A DNA stretch of 64,000 nucleotides from Apostichopus japonicus (GCF_037975245.1 NC_092577.1:16816013-16880012); one strand, 5' to 3'. Positions 21,612 to 34,021 are shown, counted from the stretch's first letter. The notes: generated by a model from the letters alone, not told the origin. Numbers and translations are program-made.

Positions 21612-22874
21612 GCATGGGCGGGATTACGGGGGGGGGGGCCATGAGGGGGCATCTGCCCCCACTTTTTCCCAGACCATAGTTCCCTTTTTTGTCGTTTTTG
21701 CAGACAAATGTGCACAACCCTAATCGAAATTATTCCCCCACAACAGCTCTATCAAATAGGCCTATTTGTTTCGAATCTAAGTCGAATTTGTTTTTAACAT
21801 CGTAACATGTAGCATGCAGAATAACTGGAGCTGGAGCTAGCACATGGTTCGCAGCACAGGTTACGAATCCTGGAGCTAACACACTAGTTATTCAATTCTA
21901 CATCCGCGGCATGTGCTACAGTGCTAGCTTCAGGATTTTCAATGTTGCTGCTCTACTGAATGCGTTGAATAACTAAATCCAGAGAAACGATTTACGAAAG
22001 CCAGATTTGCATATTGGGTATATCAATAATTAAATTCAATACACTGACACATGACACCCCCCCCCCCGTGTCATTCACCAGTATGCAATGGCAATGCCGA
22101 TGTAATTTCTTTACTGCTCGAAATCCTGGAATGAAGGTATGTTCAGTCCCCAATATTTGCCAAGTGCTCCAAGAAGTGGGGACCGAGAGGAGAATTTCGA
22201 AGTGGGTGCTGAACATATTCTTGATCGATCCAATGCACAATAAACTAATAATTTTAGGGGGAAAGAACTGTCTAGATGCGATTTATTGTTACCAGAGGTG
22301 TAATTTTTGCTGATCTAGGATTTCCTTTTTGATTAAATTTCGACGCGACGCGCCAACTGATGGTGGTGCACCGCCTAAATAGTGACGTATAAGCTTCAGT
22401 TGTACATCACCATATAAGTTCTTCTTCCATCCTCCCTAAATTTACACACGTTCATTAATTGTTTAGATGCAATTTAAAGCCTATATGGGTGTTAATTTTA
22501 CCGATATAAGGGTACCTTTCATCGGAAATTTCGACGCTCCTTGCCAACCGATGATGGCGCTCCGCTTAGATAGTGGCGTATACCAAAAGTTGTACATCAC
22601 CATTTGACCATATGTTCTACTATCAATCCTCTTCAAATTTTTCAACGATATTTAACTATCTAGATACAATTGCAGAAATGAGATCCATATTTCAAGGATG
22701 GGTACATGCAGCTTAGAGCACTCGGGAAGTGCCGTTTCCGGCTATCTGGAGGGTTTGTAAAGCCAAAAAAATTATTGTACGCTTCGTGCCCAACCGATGG
22801 TGGCGCTCCGCTTAGATAGTCTTCCTGGCAGGTTTGCCCCCCCCCCCCACTTTCACAACTAAAATCCCGCCCCT
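21612..22874. mobile_element. Non-autonomous hAT-like element
   Basis: Flanked by the 8-base direct repeat GACCTGAG (21604-21611 and 22875-22882). It starts GCATGGGCGGGATTAC and ends with the reverse complement of AGGGGCGGGATTTTAG. An 8-base duplication and short termini of CAGGGGC type are typical of hAT. Poly-G (21628-21638) and poly-C (22838-22850) lie just inside the ends. There is no transposase. The right half holds three related repeats starting near 22338, 22527 and 22778. Confidence 0.75.
22338..22830. repeat. Three related repeats inside the hAT-like element
   Basis: Each unit contains GCCAACCGATGGTGGCGCTC (variants), then CGCTTAGATAGTGGCGTATA. The first two also share AGTTGTACATCACCAT. 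Spacing is about 190 and 250 bases. They may be subterminal transposase-binding repeats. Confidence 0.6.
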
Positions 22875-23229
22875 GACCTGAGGTGTTAGAACCGTATCAG
22901 TTCGAGCCTGTTAAACGAGCCGAAATTGAAGCTCCACAACATATCGAAGAACAACCCCGTTCGGAACTATTGCAAGGAACATACAACGTGGTAAGAATTT
23001 ATTAACGAAGCATTTAAAAACAAAATCCAGTCCATTTTGTGCATGTGTTGTTGGAATTCGCGGAACTCCCTAAACCGTATTGTGTGTTGTGTTACGGTGA
23101 CTTACAACCCATATGTACAGTGTGTTGGCTATGTATTCATATACATGTACAAGGATCGCCACTTGCCCATTAGAGGTTTCCTGTTCTCCAATCTGGTCTT
23201 CGGAGTTTTGGTCATAATGTTTTTTTCCG

Positions 23230-23306
23230 TCCTTCGGCCATCGATGAAGGCTAATTGCATGGGTTATGACATTTGTGCAGCCCCCAACAACACAACGGAC
23301 TGGCAT
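23230..23306 (-). pseudogene. THAP-type zinc finger, N-terminal part
   Basis: The minus strand from 23306 begins MPVRCVVGGCTNVITHAISL followed by HRWPKD. This matches the start of THAP domains (Cys-x4-Cys, then SLHxFPKD), which are DNA-binding domains of P-element-like transposases and host factors. The distal Cys-His pair is not seen, and the frame continues as unrelated sequence. It may be a first exon or a fragment. Confidence 0.45.
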
Positions 23307-23901
23307 TTCTCTCGGATATTGTAAAACAAACTTGAAATTTCTAGCGATATAGCGTAATACAGTGTTTGTTCTCTCAGTGTAAATGTGTGTGTATGTGTGA
23401 CGGTAAGATCGTCGCGCATCCGGTACGTGCCCGGGCTTGGCACTTGTGTTCCTTACATGACGTCATCATTGTCTTGTTTTGAAATCGCATTTTCAGATAT
23501 CTATTTTCGGATGCGAATATTAAAACGTAAATTTCTAATTAGTCCTTGAGGTTTTCAAGGTGATGAGGATAGTTTTGTACATAGATTTTCTCATAGATTC
23601 AGAGGAAGTTACTCTTGATTAGTTGGATTTTTTCGTGTCGTGGCCTCTTTAATACATGTAAAAGGCTGAAACAATCTCATCGAATATCACATGTATGCAG
23701 AAGTGGAAACCTAACATTAATATTTTGTTCGTAGTTACACTGCACGTTAAAACATCGCTTTCGATATACGTGGAGAGAAGCCTACTTTTTCACTTGTCAT
23801 TCAAAATCGACGTCCTGATCATGTGTGCCCGCCGCGGTCGGATAAACCTTTGCTCCTTCATTTAAAACGGATTACAAGGTAACATGAAAGGATCATCGTC
23901 C
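23307..23901. other. No gene seen
   Basis: No coding region. It contains a CRE-like TGACGTCA near 23459. A 14-base inverted repeat, CCGCCGCGGTCGGA at 23829-23842 with its complement at 23899-23912, lies at the right edge. Confidence 0.5.
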
Positions 23902-24236
23902 GACCGCGGCGGATAAAGCACTCGACCATTGTTCACCCAGTTAGGCCATCAGCTGAAGGTCGAAATTCGCTTGTTTCGTTCCAGCAACTGCGGGTCTAAA
24001 ATTTCTCTACAGCATTGAATACATAAATTAACTAAGATTAATGATCCAAAAGTTCTCCATGTACTTTCCTGCAGTTTTTTTGCAATTCCGCTTGAAAGAT
24101 CGAACTATTGCGTATGTTAAGAAACCTGCCGTTTTACGTTCAAAAGTTGTGCGCCAATGAGATATCTGTACCATGTGATATGAATTGTCCAATGAGCCAT
24201 GAGTTTTGTGTGCAATCTTTGTAGAAAACAACAAAC

Positions 24237-26185
24237 ATGGCGGCTCCCACGGGCGCTAGTCAGTCTCCGACACACGGAAATCTACAGCGCTCAGTGCACA
24301 TTGAATCTGTAAAATTTGAAGCATTCAAGGCACTGACGAATAAACGATGGAATAAAGTTACTTCCTGCCCTAAAGATTGGCTTAATCTCAGCGGCGGAGA
24401 CAGTGATATCGCCGTACTACTGATTACTCCATGGCCTACTACGATCAAGCGTGTGTTCAACAGCATAGTATGATGGGGTTCCACGATAAGTGTTACAGGC
24501 GGTTCATTGATAGCAAGCACATTGCTGCAAGAAAACGGACAGTTGCAGAGGAGACCCCATATGATTTTAAACGAAGAATTGACGGAAAAGATCGAGGAAA
24601 CCAAGCAGAAGCTCTGGTGTATTGCCTGTTCAATTTATTATATGTGGGAAAAGAAACAATACATTACTAGGCGTTGCAAACGGGACAAGCTGCAGCAGGC
24701 AGAGACTTTCGATGGAGGTAAGCCTAAGCATACTACACGACTCTACTTGTACTTCTGTGGCATAGTTGAAGTGTTAAGAGAAGTTGCATAATGCAAGATC
24801 AGTAGCTCTTAAGGGATAGAATCCAAGTCAAAGGGCACAGTGTTGGACCTGAACATAATATGATTACTTAGTGGCATGGTCATCTGATTTGTTTTGTTAT
24901 AAGGTGGTAGGAACGGAAATTTGTTTCAAATTCTCCATCTGGGGCACTAGCCTAAGTGTTAAATACAGGCTTCATAGTTTTCTTACTGTGGCCCTTTATT
25001 TGAATGATAGAGATATTATATTAGTTAGAAAAATAAGTGTAACAAAGGTGCAATAAGGAGGTTTGCAAGGTCTTATGGTCAGCCTGTCTAGCTTTACCAA
25101 AATGAACAAGTATCTGTCTCCTTTATTATTAGTAACAGATATAATCTACCATTGTATAATTTAAACCATAACATTAAGAGATAATGTACTGTACTCTCAA
25201 AAAAAGCCTGTTTTAATTCATTTTTGCATGACACTGGTTTGCAAAATTTGAATGTGTCTTTGTTTGTCCATAGAAGATGAGCAGATCACATGGTATATAA
25301 ATAAAATTGTCTTAGTTCTTATTTGTTCAAACTTACATTTTGATCAACAGAAAATGCAAAACAATTTGCTTTTTTTATTTCATTTTATTAAGGTATTGCT
25401 TCGACAAGCAGCAGAGCGGAAAAAAGATGAGCCAAGATTTTATGAATATTAGAGGAAAAGACCGTGTTGCCATTGAAGTGAGGTACCACTCTCTATGTTG
25501 AAGAAACTAGATACAATTGTTGACAAGGAAGACATACAGATCTTGAAAGGTAAAGTACTCTCTTCAATGTGTGGTTCATTGAGTGTTCAGGGGTGGATCT
25601 AGGACTTTTGGAATATGGGGGTCCTCCCACAAGGAAAATTAAAAAATTCTCTAAACGCTTTGAGATGCAATATCAGGTTAATCTTTCCATTGAAATTATT
25701 AAAGAAATTTGCAACATATTTCTAGCTGAATTGTAATTATATTTGGTACCCCATCATAAAATGTGAGACTCAAAAATATCCAATTTCATGGTACAAGGTG
25801 TTCTGTTCATCTCCTCCTCAGAGCAGAGTTTACCACCAACAAAAGATGCTCTGATCCAGCATGTTAAGCGCTGCACCAACCAGGCTGCTATTCACAGTAG
25901 GGCATTGCAGCCAAGGATTGATGCACTCTCACCAGAGGGACATGGATGTAAACTTGAAAATGATGACCTTATAATCACTTGGATGACGAAGCCACCTGAC
26001 CCAGATGTTTTGCTTCAGTGTGTCAGCAGTAGCTGTAGAGTCGGCAAATGTCTTAAGGAAGATGTTCCTGAATGAATGCACAACTACCGTGTACAGACCT
26101 ATGTAAATATAGAAATTGCAGCAACTTCCAAGAAGATGTTGAGATTGTTGATGCAGGGGAAGATGATTTGGAGGATGAACTGTGA
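24237..26185 (+). pseudogene. Cysteine-rich multi-copy family protein, multi-exon, frameshifted
   Basis: The ATG at 24237 (ACAAACATGGCGG, good context) opens MAAPTGASQSPTHGNLQRSV, then FEAFKALTNKRWNKVTSCPK. After a frame change comes GFHDKCYRRFIDSKHIAARK, then (another change) CIACSIYYMWEKKQY, with a donor at 24717 (GAG|GTAAGC). A second exon near 25393-25550 gives IRGKDRVAIEVRYHSLC. The last exon from 25822 gives LPPTKDALIQHVKRC, HGCKLENDDLIITWM and CVSSSCRVGKC. After one more frameshift it ends LPCTDLCKYRNCSNF and a stop at 26185. This order is that of an uncharacterised family common in cnidarians and echinoderms. Four frame breaks indicate a pseudogene. Confidence 0.6.
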
Positions 26186-27960
26186 TGGTGTTAAATCTCG
26201 ATATCTTAGTCTGAAATTTTAATCAAGTTTGAAGTTTGTGAAGAGGGTTAACTTTTTCAAAGTCATGTTGTCATTATTTTGTTCCCCAGAGTTTAAAGGA
26301 ACCAGTAAACATGATCTTATTCATATATTCATTTTAGCTATTAGTAGTTTTACGTAGATTACCCTACCTACCAGACACCTTTGATAAATATCCACATTTT
26401 CTTCAAATCACACTTTTTTTTTAGAGGGGATGGGAGGGGGGAGGAGGGTGTTATGGGCATGCTTTACCTCTTGCATATTCACAACTACATTTACTGATGA
26501 CGATGACGCAAATACCGCGTCCTGAAACCAGTCAAAGGTTTATATACTGTTGTTGGGGAACCATCGCCCCTGACCCTGTTCCAATATCACGGTTCTTTAT
26601 TGTTTGCCGTAACATTTCGTTACCTGTTTTATTCATATTGTTAATATGTTCTGTGCATCTGTTCAAGTTTTGACTGAAGGATATTCAAGTCTTTAGTGAC
26701 TTTTATTTCATCTAATTATCTTCACCTCTACTACGGAATAGACTTTCCCTTTTCCATACCATATCTGACTTCCATGCAGTGAATTGAAGTGGATACTGTT
26801 AAGACTAGTACAACTGTCCTTGGATGAACTTTTAATCACTTATTAATTCCGCGCCGCGCCTTTTGATGAAGAACCTGTATCTTGAATCATCGCAAAGGCC
26901 CAGCTCTACTACACCATTGAGTGTATCGACCCAGTCTTAATAGATACATTATTTCTTTATATCTGGGGCTTAAGTTAACTGTCTTCGTTATTCACTTATT
27001 TGTACCATTCACCTTTATTATTCATATTATTTGTAGAATATAGAACTATTATTATTCAAAATACCATTCGAAACCTTGTCGATCTTTTCTTTTATGCAGG
27101 AATACGAATTATAAACATGTCGTTTCAGTAACAAGGAGAAAGTACCTAGTTTTGCAGGAGACTGTAGAAAGAGTACTAAGGTAACGGATATATACCGACT
27201 ATAACTTTATTTCACATCTACGATATGCCATGACGTCTTAGTGTGCCAACTTATATATTGATTTATACAAAAGAAATAGCTCACTGGTCTTGGGGCATTG
27301 GTACATCTCATTGTAACTAGGGATTTAGCTACATGTAAAGTAGAGGGGGAGGGGGTCGCATTTGTAAAACAGTTTGGATGGGGAGTGTAACAATTATGGA
27401 GAGGAACTTTTCATTATATGTGTATATTTACGCATACATGCACAGACGAAATGCATTCATAACATAGGGGAAAATCTAAAAATATTTGATTTATTACAAA
27501 GCATTATATCTGAGTTTATTAAAAGTTGTACATTTTTATAATTAAAACCCTTAAGTTATAATGTGCAAAAATTGTATTTCATATTTCAAAGTTGAAAATG
27601 TGATTTTTTACCATTTTGGCGAAAATGGAGGGGGGGGGGGCACAACTTGTAATGCCTGAAAACAACCCTCACTGACCCTTAGACCAGAATCCTCTTCCAC
27701 CATTCTTGTAACCCTGACCCAACTATTATACAAAAAAAAATATATCAGTCGTAATTTAACATATAAGAAAAGAGTGGTATGTATGCACCACTGTACCAAA
27801 TCTAACGTTAGCACATGTGTTCCTAATACATAGCATCGTAGCACGTAATGTCTACATAACATACCCAATTTCAAGGGTTTCTTACAAAAATACTGCAGGA
27901 AATTTTTTGGAGAACTTTTGATATAATGTTTGTGATGCATTAAACTACCCAAAAATGCAT
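26186..27960. other. No gene seen
   Basis: AT-rich sequence with poly-G tracts (26425-26450, 27628-27640) and no supported coding region. Confidence 0.5.
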
Positions 27961-28141
27961 TAAAAATCTAGACCCGGTGTTGCTGGAACGAAACTGATTT
28001 TACAGCCACATTTTGAGCTTCAGCTGATGGCCTAAGTGCCTTCCGACCAACAATAGCGCTATTCATGGCAGTTTACCGCGGTCGAATTCCGCATAGCTGA
28101 TTTTGTATATGGTGCTCTTTTTGCGTTCCATAGCACGCACA

Positions 28142-28502
28142 TATGGAAAGCCATTTTAACATTTAATCGGGAATTTCGGATATCTCGAAATAATTTCAGA
28201 TATCTCAAATTAAATTACAGATATCTCCAATTTATTTAAGATATCTACAAATAATTGCAGATATCTTAAAATAAAATTCAGATATCTCGAAATACCAGAG
28301 AATTTCAGATATCTGAAATTGAATTCGAGATATCTGAAATTCAATTCGAGATATCTCGAATTCAATTCGAGATATCTGAAATTCAATTCGAGATATCTGC
28401 AATTCTTTTTCAGATATCTCGAATTCAATTTCAGATATCTGAAATAGAATTTCAGATATCTCGAATTCAATTTCAGATATCTCGAATTCAATTTCAGATA
28501 TC
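28142..28502. repeat. Left terminal repeat and palindrome array
   Basis: 35-base terminal repeat, then about 17 AGATATCT (or GGATATCT) palindromes spaced mostly 21-22 bases apart and separated by GAATTCAATT-like spacers. The inner copies are the most regular, the outer ones more diverged. Long open frames here are repeat translations. Confidence 0.9.
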
Positions 28503-28636
28503 TCAACTAGTTAATTATGTGCATATTATGTAGATAAGACCTAAGTTTAGCATAACTGTAGTACAGCTATGTTCGACAACAAGATATACCTGTATGATAC
28601 AGTATGCCTATACAGTACAGCTAGAGTTAATGCGAG

Positions 28637-31600
28637 ATGGAGGTTAGTAATACTTTGAGAGGAATTTCACGACATCTTCGAACCGTTTCACGTACATTGT
28701 CCGACACTGGAGACATCGTAAACGCAAAACGAACGTTGGATTTGTGCAAAGCAAATCTTTTAAGGCTCCATGGTACTATTGACAACACGAACTTCAACAA
28801 CATTATGTCTTTTGTTGATGCCCTATTGCAAGCCGTGGAATCGACAGATTCACCTCCTTTGAACGATTCACATCACTATTTTGCAGAACGCTTAAAAACA
28901 GGTGGGTCATCGTATTTTATTGCTTGACTAGGCCTAAAGTAAGGCACTCGATCTTGGCTGTTAGGCATTTAGAAGGAGCATTATTATGTTCATTTCTATA
29001 CAGGTACTGTATATGCTCCTATCATGTGCTAACCATCCATGAAGCCTTTTAAATACCACTAAAAATTGTCCTCTGCAATCACACAAACCCAGGTCATCAA
29101 TTCATCATGACTGAAGTAATATCCTTCAATTAGTGTCAACAGATCACTGAGTAATATCATTTTGACTTCTAAGATTTCATCTTTGTTTTTAGGTGGCAAG
29201 GGTCGTCCAAAGTTAGATGTGTCAAGGCAACAACTGGAACTACTTGTTGAGAAAGGATTTTCCACAAAGATGATTGCCAGTGCTCTCAAGTGTTCAAAAT
29301 CATGGGTTTACAAGATCCTAAAGAAGGAAGGATTAAATGCAAGATCCAGATATACCAACATGACAGATATTTCTCTACGAGAACATGTTGCAAACTTGCA
29401 CAGAGAATTTCCTAATAGTGGAGAGAAGGTAAGCTTGTATAGTTAGATAATACTGCATTTATCCCTGCACTGTCTGCAAAATGAATTAAAGTGTATATGG
29501 CTTTTGCACTTAAAATGCTGGAAAATGAGAGAAAAGCAAATCACAACTTGTGAAACAGTAATAATTTATCTCTTTTCTCATTATAAACCTACAGTATTTC
29601 CAAAATATCAGCTCATGGAAGTATTTCAATTGTATGACAAATGTATCAGTACATATGCTATGGTTAAGCATTGCAGTCAGGACTACTGTAGTCTACAGTT
29701 TCAATACTGTACATGTATTAATTTCATTTTGGTTTAAATGACAAGAGAAACCTACTGTATGCATTTGTGCAATTGCACATAAAACCAGTGGTTCAGGACA
29801 TTTATCACAGCCATGTCCATACTGAGTCTTGTGCAATGAAGTCATCGAAACTTACTGCATTTTTACATTCTGGTTTAAAGGTTAACTGAGAACACACCAC
29901 CTACATATTAAATACTGTCATTCACTTCTCTTTGCTGTGATAAATATACAACAGTATTGTGCAAAGGTGCCACTATGGCTCTCAATGACATACATGATTG
30001 TTTTTAGAATGTTTTTGGAACACATGAATAAACTCTGATGGCCCTTTGAGAGTCCACCCTTTTAATGCCAATGTACATCTCTTTTCTACAGATGATGAGA
30101 AGCTACTTGAGAGCAGATGGTATTAGAGTTCAACGAAGGAGAGTTAGGTCTGCTCTGGAACTAGCTGACCCTGTGGGTACGGCTGGTAGATGGGGATCAT
30201 CAGTTTCAAGGCGTAGCTATTCTGTGCCAGGTCCTAACAGTCTATGGCACATTGATGGCCACATGAAGCTCATCAGGTCTGTTTTGATTTTCTACTGGGA
30301 AATATTGAGTACATTGGAGCTATCGCTGAGACCAACCAATAGGCAACACAGATTAAAAAGAGAAAGTGCATTCAAATTTAGAAATTCATTGAGGAAGGTT
30401 TTTACTTTCTCTTGCAAATGTAAACTTCTTGAGAAGTCACACTTAGAGGTCATCAGTATTGCCTTCAAATATGCTGCAAAAGTAAAAAATTTTGTTTGCT
30501 CAAGAATGCTCAAATTATCATGCTCAAGAGGTGTGACATGACCAGTATCCAGATGTAGAAGATCTCTGAGCAAAAAGCTCTCTATTTGTTTGTATGTGTT
30601 ATCGATGCTTTGGTCTGTTACTTCTGCAAATTTTTCAAATTGAAATTGCTGGGAAAAGTTTCTTCATACCAGCTAGGAAGATTCCCCAATCATGATATGA
30701 GCTTGCATCTTCCGGATGTTTGTAATGAAAGGTACCATGTCAGAGGTCAAAGGACACATAAAGTAGAAATGAACATTTTGCAATAACTTAATGGGGAATT
30801 ATTTTCAACCCAGAAATCATAAAGCTTAGTTAAAAAAATCTCAATATATTTAACAAAGTAATAGAGGGCAAAGCTTTTAATACTTTTTTTCATATTTAGC
30901 AGGAAGGTCCTTCTTGATAGGATATTGCATTTCACTTATCTGCAGAACAGAAGGTGAAAGGCCAGATGGCAAATTAAATAAGTTCTTCTTGATGTCAATG
31001 TTATTGTGACCTGTGCAACCATGCTGGTGTGGATTTGAGTGCATGTGTCAGTTTTATTTGACCTGTCTTGCCCAATGTAACTGCATTGGCATTGATAAAC
31101 TAGTAAATGACTCGATCACATTCATCTTGACTCCACATAAGGTTGACAGACCTGCATACACATAATTCATATTGATACATTGCTAGGAAATCCTAAGAAA
31201 GTTTTATTAAGTCCATTATCCTTCAGTCAACATCAATTTGATTGTTTCTCCACCTCTGTTTTGTTCCTTAGATGGGGTTTAGTGACACATGCAGGCATTG
31301 ATGGTTTCTCCAGACTGATACCATACCTGAGCTGTTCATCTACAAACAAAGCCACTGCTGTAGTAGATCTTTTCATGGTTGGAGCCAGGAAGTTTGGACT
31401 TCCTTCTCGAGTACGTTCAGATTACGGAGGAGAAAATGTCCTTGTTGCACTCCTAATGAACCTTATTCGTGGCACAGAGAGAGGAAGTCATATTACTGGT
31501 CGATCGGTACACAATTGCAGGATTGAGCGCCTCTGGTATGATGTGTTTAAGCAAGTCATTCAGTTCTTTTACCACAAATTTTACGAAATGGAAGATAATG

Positions 31601-32019
31601 GACATTTAGATGTTGAAAATGACATTCACATATATGCTTTGCATTTTGTGTATTTAGATCTGATCAATGAAAAGCTAGGAAAATTTCAAAAAGCTTGGAA
31701 CTCACATGAATTGAGGACGGCACATAGCAAGACTCCGGAGCAGATGTGGCTAGCTGGAATGCTTAATAACTATGGTTCAAACAAAACATTTTCAAATGAA
31801 ATTTTCCATGAAACTCGTTCCATAGAAATGAGACTTCAAGCAGAACTACAAAACAACTTATTAACTCCAGATGGTTCCGTAGGCAGAACTGAAAGAGACG
31901 GTATCTGCATTAGTGAAATACAACGTGTTGAGCTACTGCAGATTCTTGAAGGATTGCCAGATCCATTGGACAAGTATCTTAAGTGCATAGAAAAAGTAGC
32001 ACAGTATTTGTCACCATAG
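28637..32019 (+). CDS. DDE integrase/transposase, 4 exons, 477 aa, apparently intact
   Basis: Exons: 28637-28901, 29193-29428, 30092-30276, 31272-32019 (265, 236, 185 and 748 bases; sum 1434, exactly 478 codons). All three introns are GT-AG and codons join cleanly (ACA-G|GT, GAG-AAG|ATG, AG|A). Domains: N-terminal helical region (1-88); a helix-turn-helix-like segment QLELLVEKGFSTKMIASALK (about 100-130); GIRVQRRRVR (177-186). The retroviral-type integrase core has Asp222 (SLWHIDGHMK), Asp279 (SRVRSDYGGENV) and Glu314 (NCRIERLW), spacing D-56-D-34-E. It should cut and join transposon ends. Related integrases are abundant in fish and invertebrate genomes as unnamed proteins. The start is the first ATG after the left array. 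Confidence 0.85.
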
Positions 32020-33313
32020 AGTACTTCATTATGGTTGGGCCATTCTCTGGAAAATGAAACTGGCATGAAAAACCTTAAGTGTTCATCAGGACCAAATGTT
32101 ATATTTTTTGTTTAGAGGGATACTTAACAGTTTTCAGAGGGAAGTTTTCAGTTTCATATTTTTTGCATTAAAATTAAAACCATGGCATACTAATTTGCAT
32201 AAATTAGCATTATTGTAAGTTTTAGCAAAAATTTGTACTTTTTAATTTTAAATTATTTTTTCTACATGAGTTTCTAGAATATTTCAGTATCAACTATCAC
32301 ATGGAGGCAGTTGTATATTGGTTAATTCATTCATTCCTTAAGCAGAGGTTCCTGATCTTCAATTATGCATTAATAATGGAAGCTAATTAGCATAATTTGA
32401 ATGTCACACATGTGACCAAAATGCACCTCTTCAAAATTTGTATATATGCATGCATGGCATGCAAGCTATGAACAGTGACCTGCATTTGGTTTCAAAAGTT
32501 CAGGTAATAGAGGTGGAAGGGGAGGGGGAGTCATTGGGGGGGTGGATAGTAAGAGAAGAAAATTCTAAAATTGTTGACTGATAACACAGGTGGGTGAACC
32601 TTTTTAGGTTGTCTCAGGCCTAGGGAGTGGTTTCATTTAACCCTGTTTCCAAAATGCATTTAAAAAAAACAGGTGAGGTACAGTTGTTCAAATGGTAAAA
32701 TTATTTGTGTAATATCCAAAGTATAAAGCATAAAAGTAGATTTAAAGTATAAAAGATATGAAGGAATGTTAAGTAATACCAATAACACAAACGCTTACTG
32801 AAGGTATAAATTAAGAGTTGATATATCATAGGACCTAACGGCTAAAAGCATTCATATTCAGGTGGCAGTAACGAAACATCTATTCTGGGCTCAAGGTAGA
32901 TACTTATGGAAATGTTATTACCTTTTACTGTTACAACTGTTATTACAAGCTTATTCTTTTCCTGTTAGTCCTATGCTGAGCATTCTTACGAATGTGCAGA
33001 GGGAATACTCTAGTTGAAACAATGGCAGTTGAGTCAAGCTAATAAGAGTTTCATTAAATTCATAACCTTTGTCACCTTTAATGTTTCCCTGTTGTATGAA
33101 TGGCAAATATATATTCTGAACTATTCACAAGAAAATACAAACAAAATAAAACCAAAAATGAATAATAACTATTCAAGAAAACTGAGCTATAAGCCAAAAC
33201 AATAAAATAACTGTATTAAAAGCAAGGGAGGAAACATAGTGCATAATTACTTGGTGTTTTTCACAGCAGCAATAGAAGTAATTCATGGTAAAAATGCTTG
33301 TTTCACTGTTCTT
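32020..33313. other. No gene; spacer of the giant element
   Basis: AT-rich stretch downstream of the integrase gene without coding signal. It includes the integrase 3'UTR. Confidence 0.5.
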
Positions 33314-34021
33314 AATAATGAAGAGCAACCCACAGGTTTACTCCCTACAGTAAGTCTATTATAATGACTGCAGTACACAAGAAGAACATTGAAGTAAATT
33401 TAGAACATAAAGATGATATTTCCATATTAATAAGCAAGAAACTGTACTTCTAAATACAGATCATGGAAAAAAATCTCGTTAAATATTAGATAAAGCAGTG
33501 TGTGAAGCAAAGTTGATGTATCGCTTTACATATTGTAAAAGAATATTTGATAAAGCCTTTCAACAATCAAAAAAATTAACACATTAAAGGAAGTGTTGCA
33601 ACCAAATACGAATGAATATATATGGACGGAATATGAAAATCTCTCTCCTTAGTACTTGAAAGTCCCAGAATAATGAAGAGCAACCCACAGGTTTACTCCC
33701 TACAGTAAGTCTATTATAATGACTGCAGTACACAAGAAGAACATTGAAGTAAATTTAGAACATAAAGATGATATTTCCATATTAATAAGCAAGAGACTGT
33801 ACTTCTAAATACAGATCATGGAAAAAAATCTCGTTAAATATTAGATAAAGCAGTGTGTGAAGCAAAGTTGATGTATCGCTTTACATATTGTAAAAGAATG
33901 TTTGATAAAGCCACCAACAATAAAAACATGAAAACATTAAAGGAAGTGTTGCAACCAAATACGAATGAATATATATGGACGGAATATGAAAATCTCTCTC
34001 CTTAGTACTTGAAAGTCCCAG
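33314..34021. repeat. Tandem duplication, 2 x about 355 bases
   Basis: 33314-33668 and 33669-34021 are nearly identical copies, each starting AATAATGAAGAGCAACCCAC and ending CTTGAAAGTCCCAG. A few substitutions and a short difference after GATAAAGCC separate them. Non-coding. Lies between the two convergent genes. Confidence 0.85.

Larger units (their letters stand above)
21445..22990 (+). pseudogene. Acidic first exon split by a transposon
   Basis: From the ATG at 21445 the exon reads MSDLEPNAATEVQSDSGSSP and meets a stop at 21523. One frame over, it continues AESEGDDHANIEPNVEGGPE to 21611. An element of 1263 bases intervenes, and the same frame resumes at 22883 with VLEPYQFEPVKRAEIEAPQH, reaching a splice donor (GTG|GTAAGA at 22990). 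Acidic starts ending in a PYxFEP motif occur in invertebrate and fish proteins that carry a P2X7-type intracellular zinc domain. That domain is not found downstream here, so the assignment is weak. The frameshift and the insertion mean it is broken. Confidence 0.45.
23902..28084. repeat. Region enclosed by ~100-base inverted repeats
   Basis: Left arm 23902-24005 and right arm 27961-28084 are inverted copies. They share GACCGCGG, TTAGGCCATCAGCTGAAG, GTTTCGTTCCAGCAAC and CGGGTCTA, with small gaps between blocks. No target duplication is seen. The enclosed gene at 24237-26185 belongs to a multi-copy family, so the pair may be terminal repeats of a mobile unit or the result of an inversion. Confidence 0.55.

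Noticed and set aside
28175-28502. Palindrome array as a CRISPR-like repeat array
   Set aside because: Units are contiguous short palindromes with similar spacers in animal DNA; there are no unique spacers or cas genes.
28210-28506. Open frame encoding a repeated RYLKLNS peptide
   Set aside because: It is a translation of the palindrome array; both strands and the right array give similar repeats (NSISDIS, SEIEFEI).
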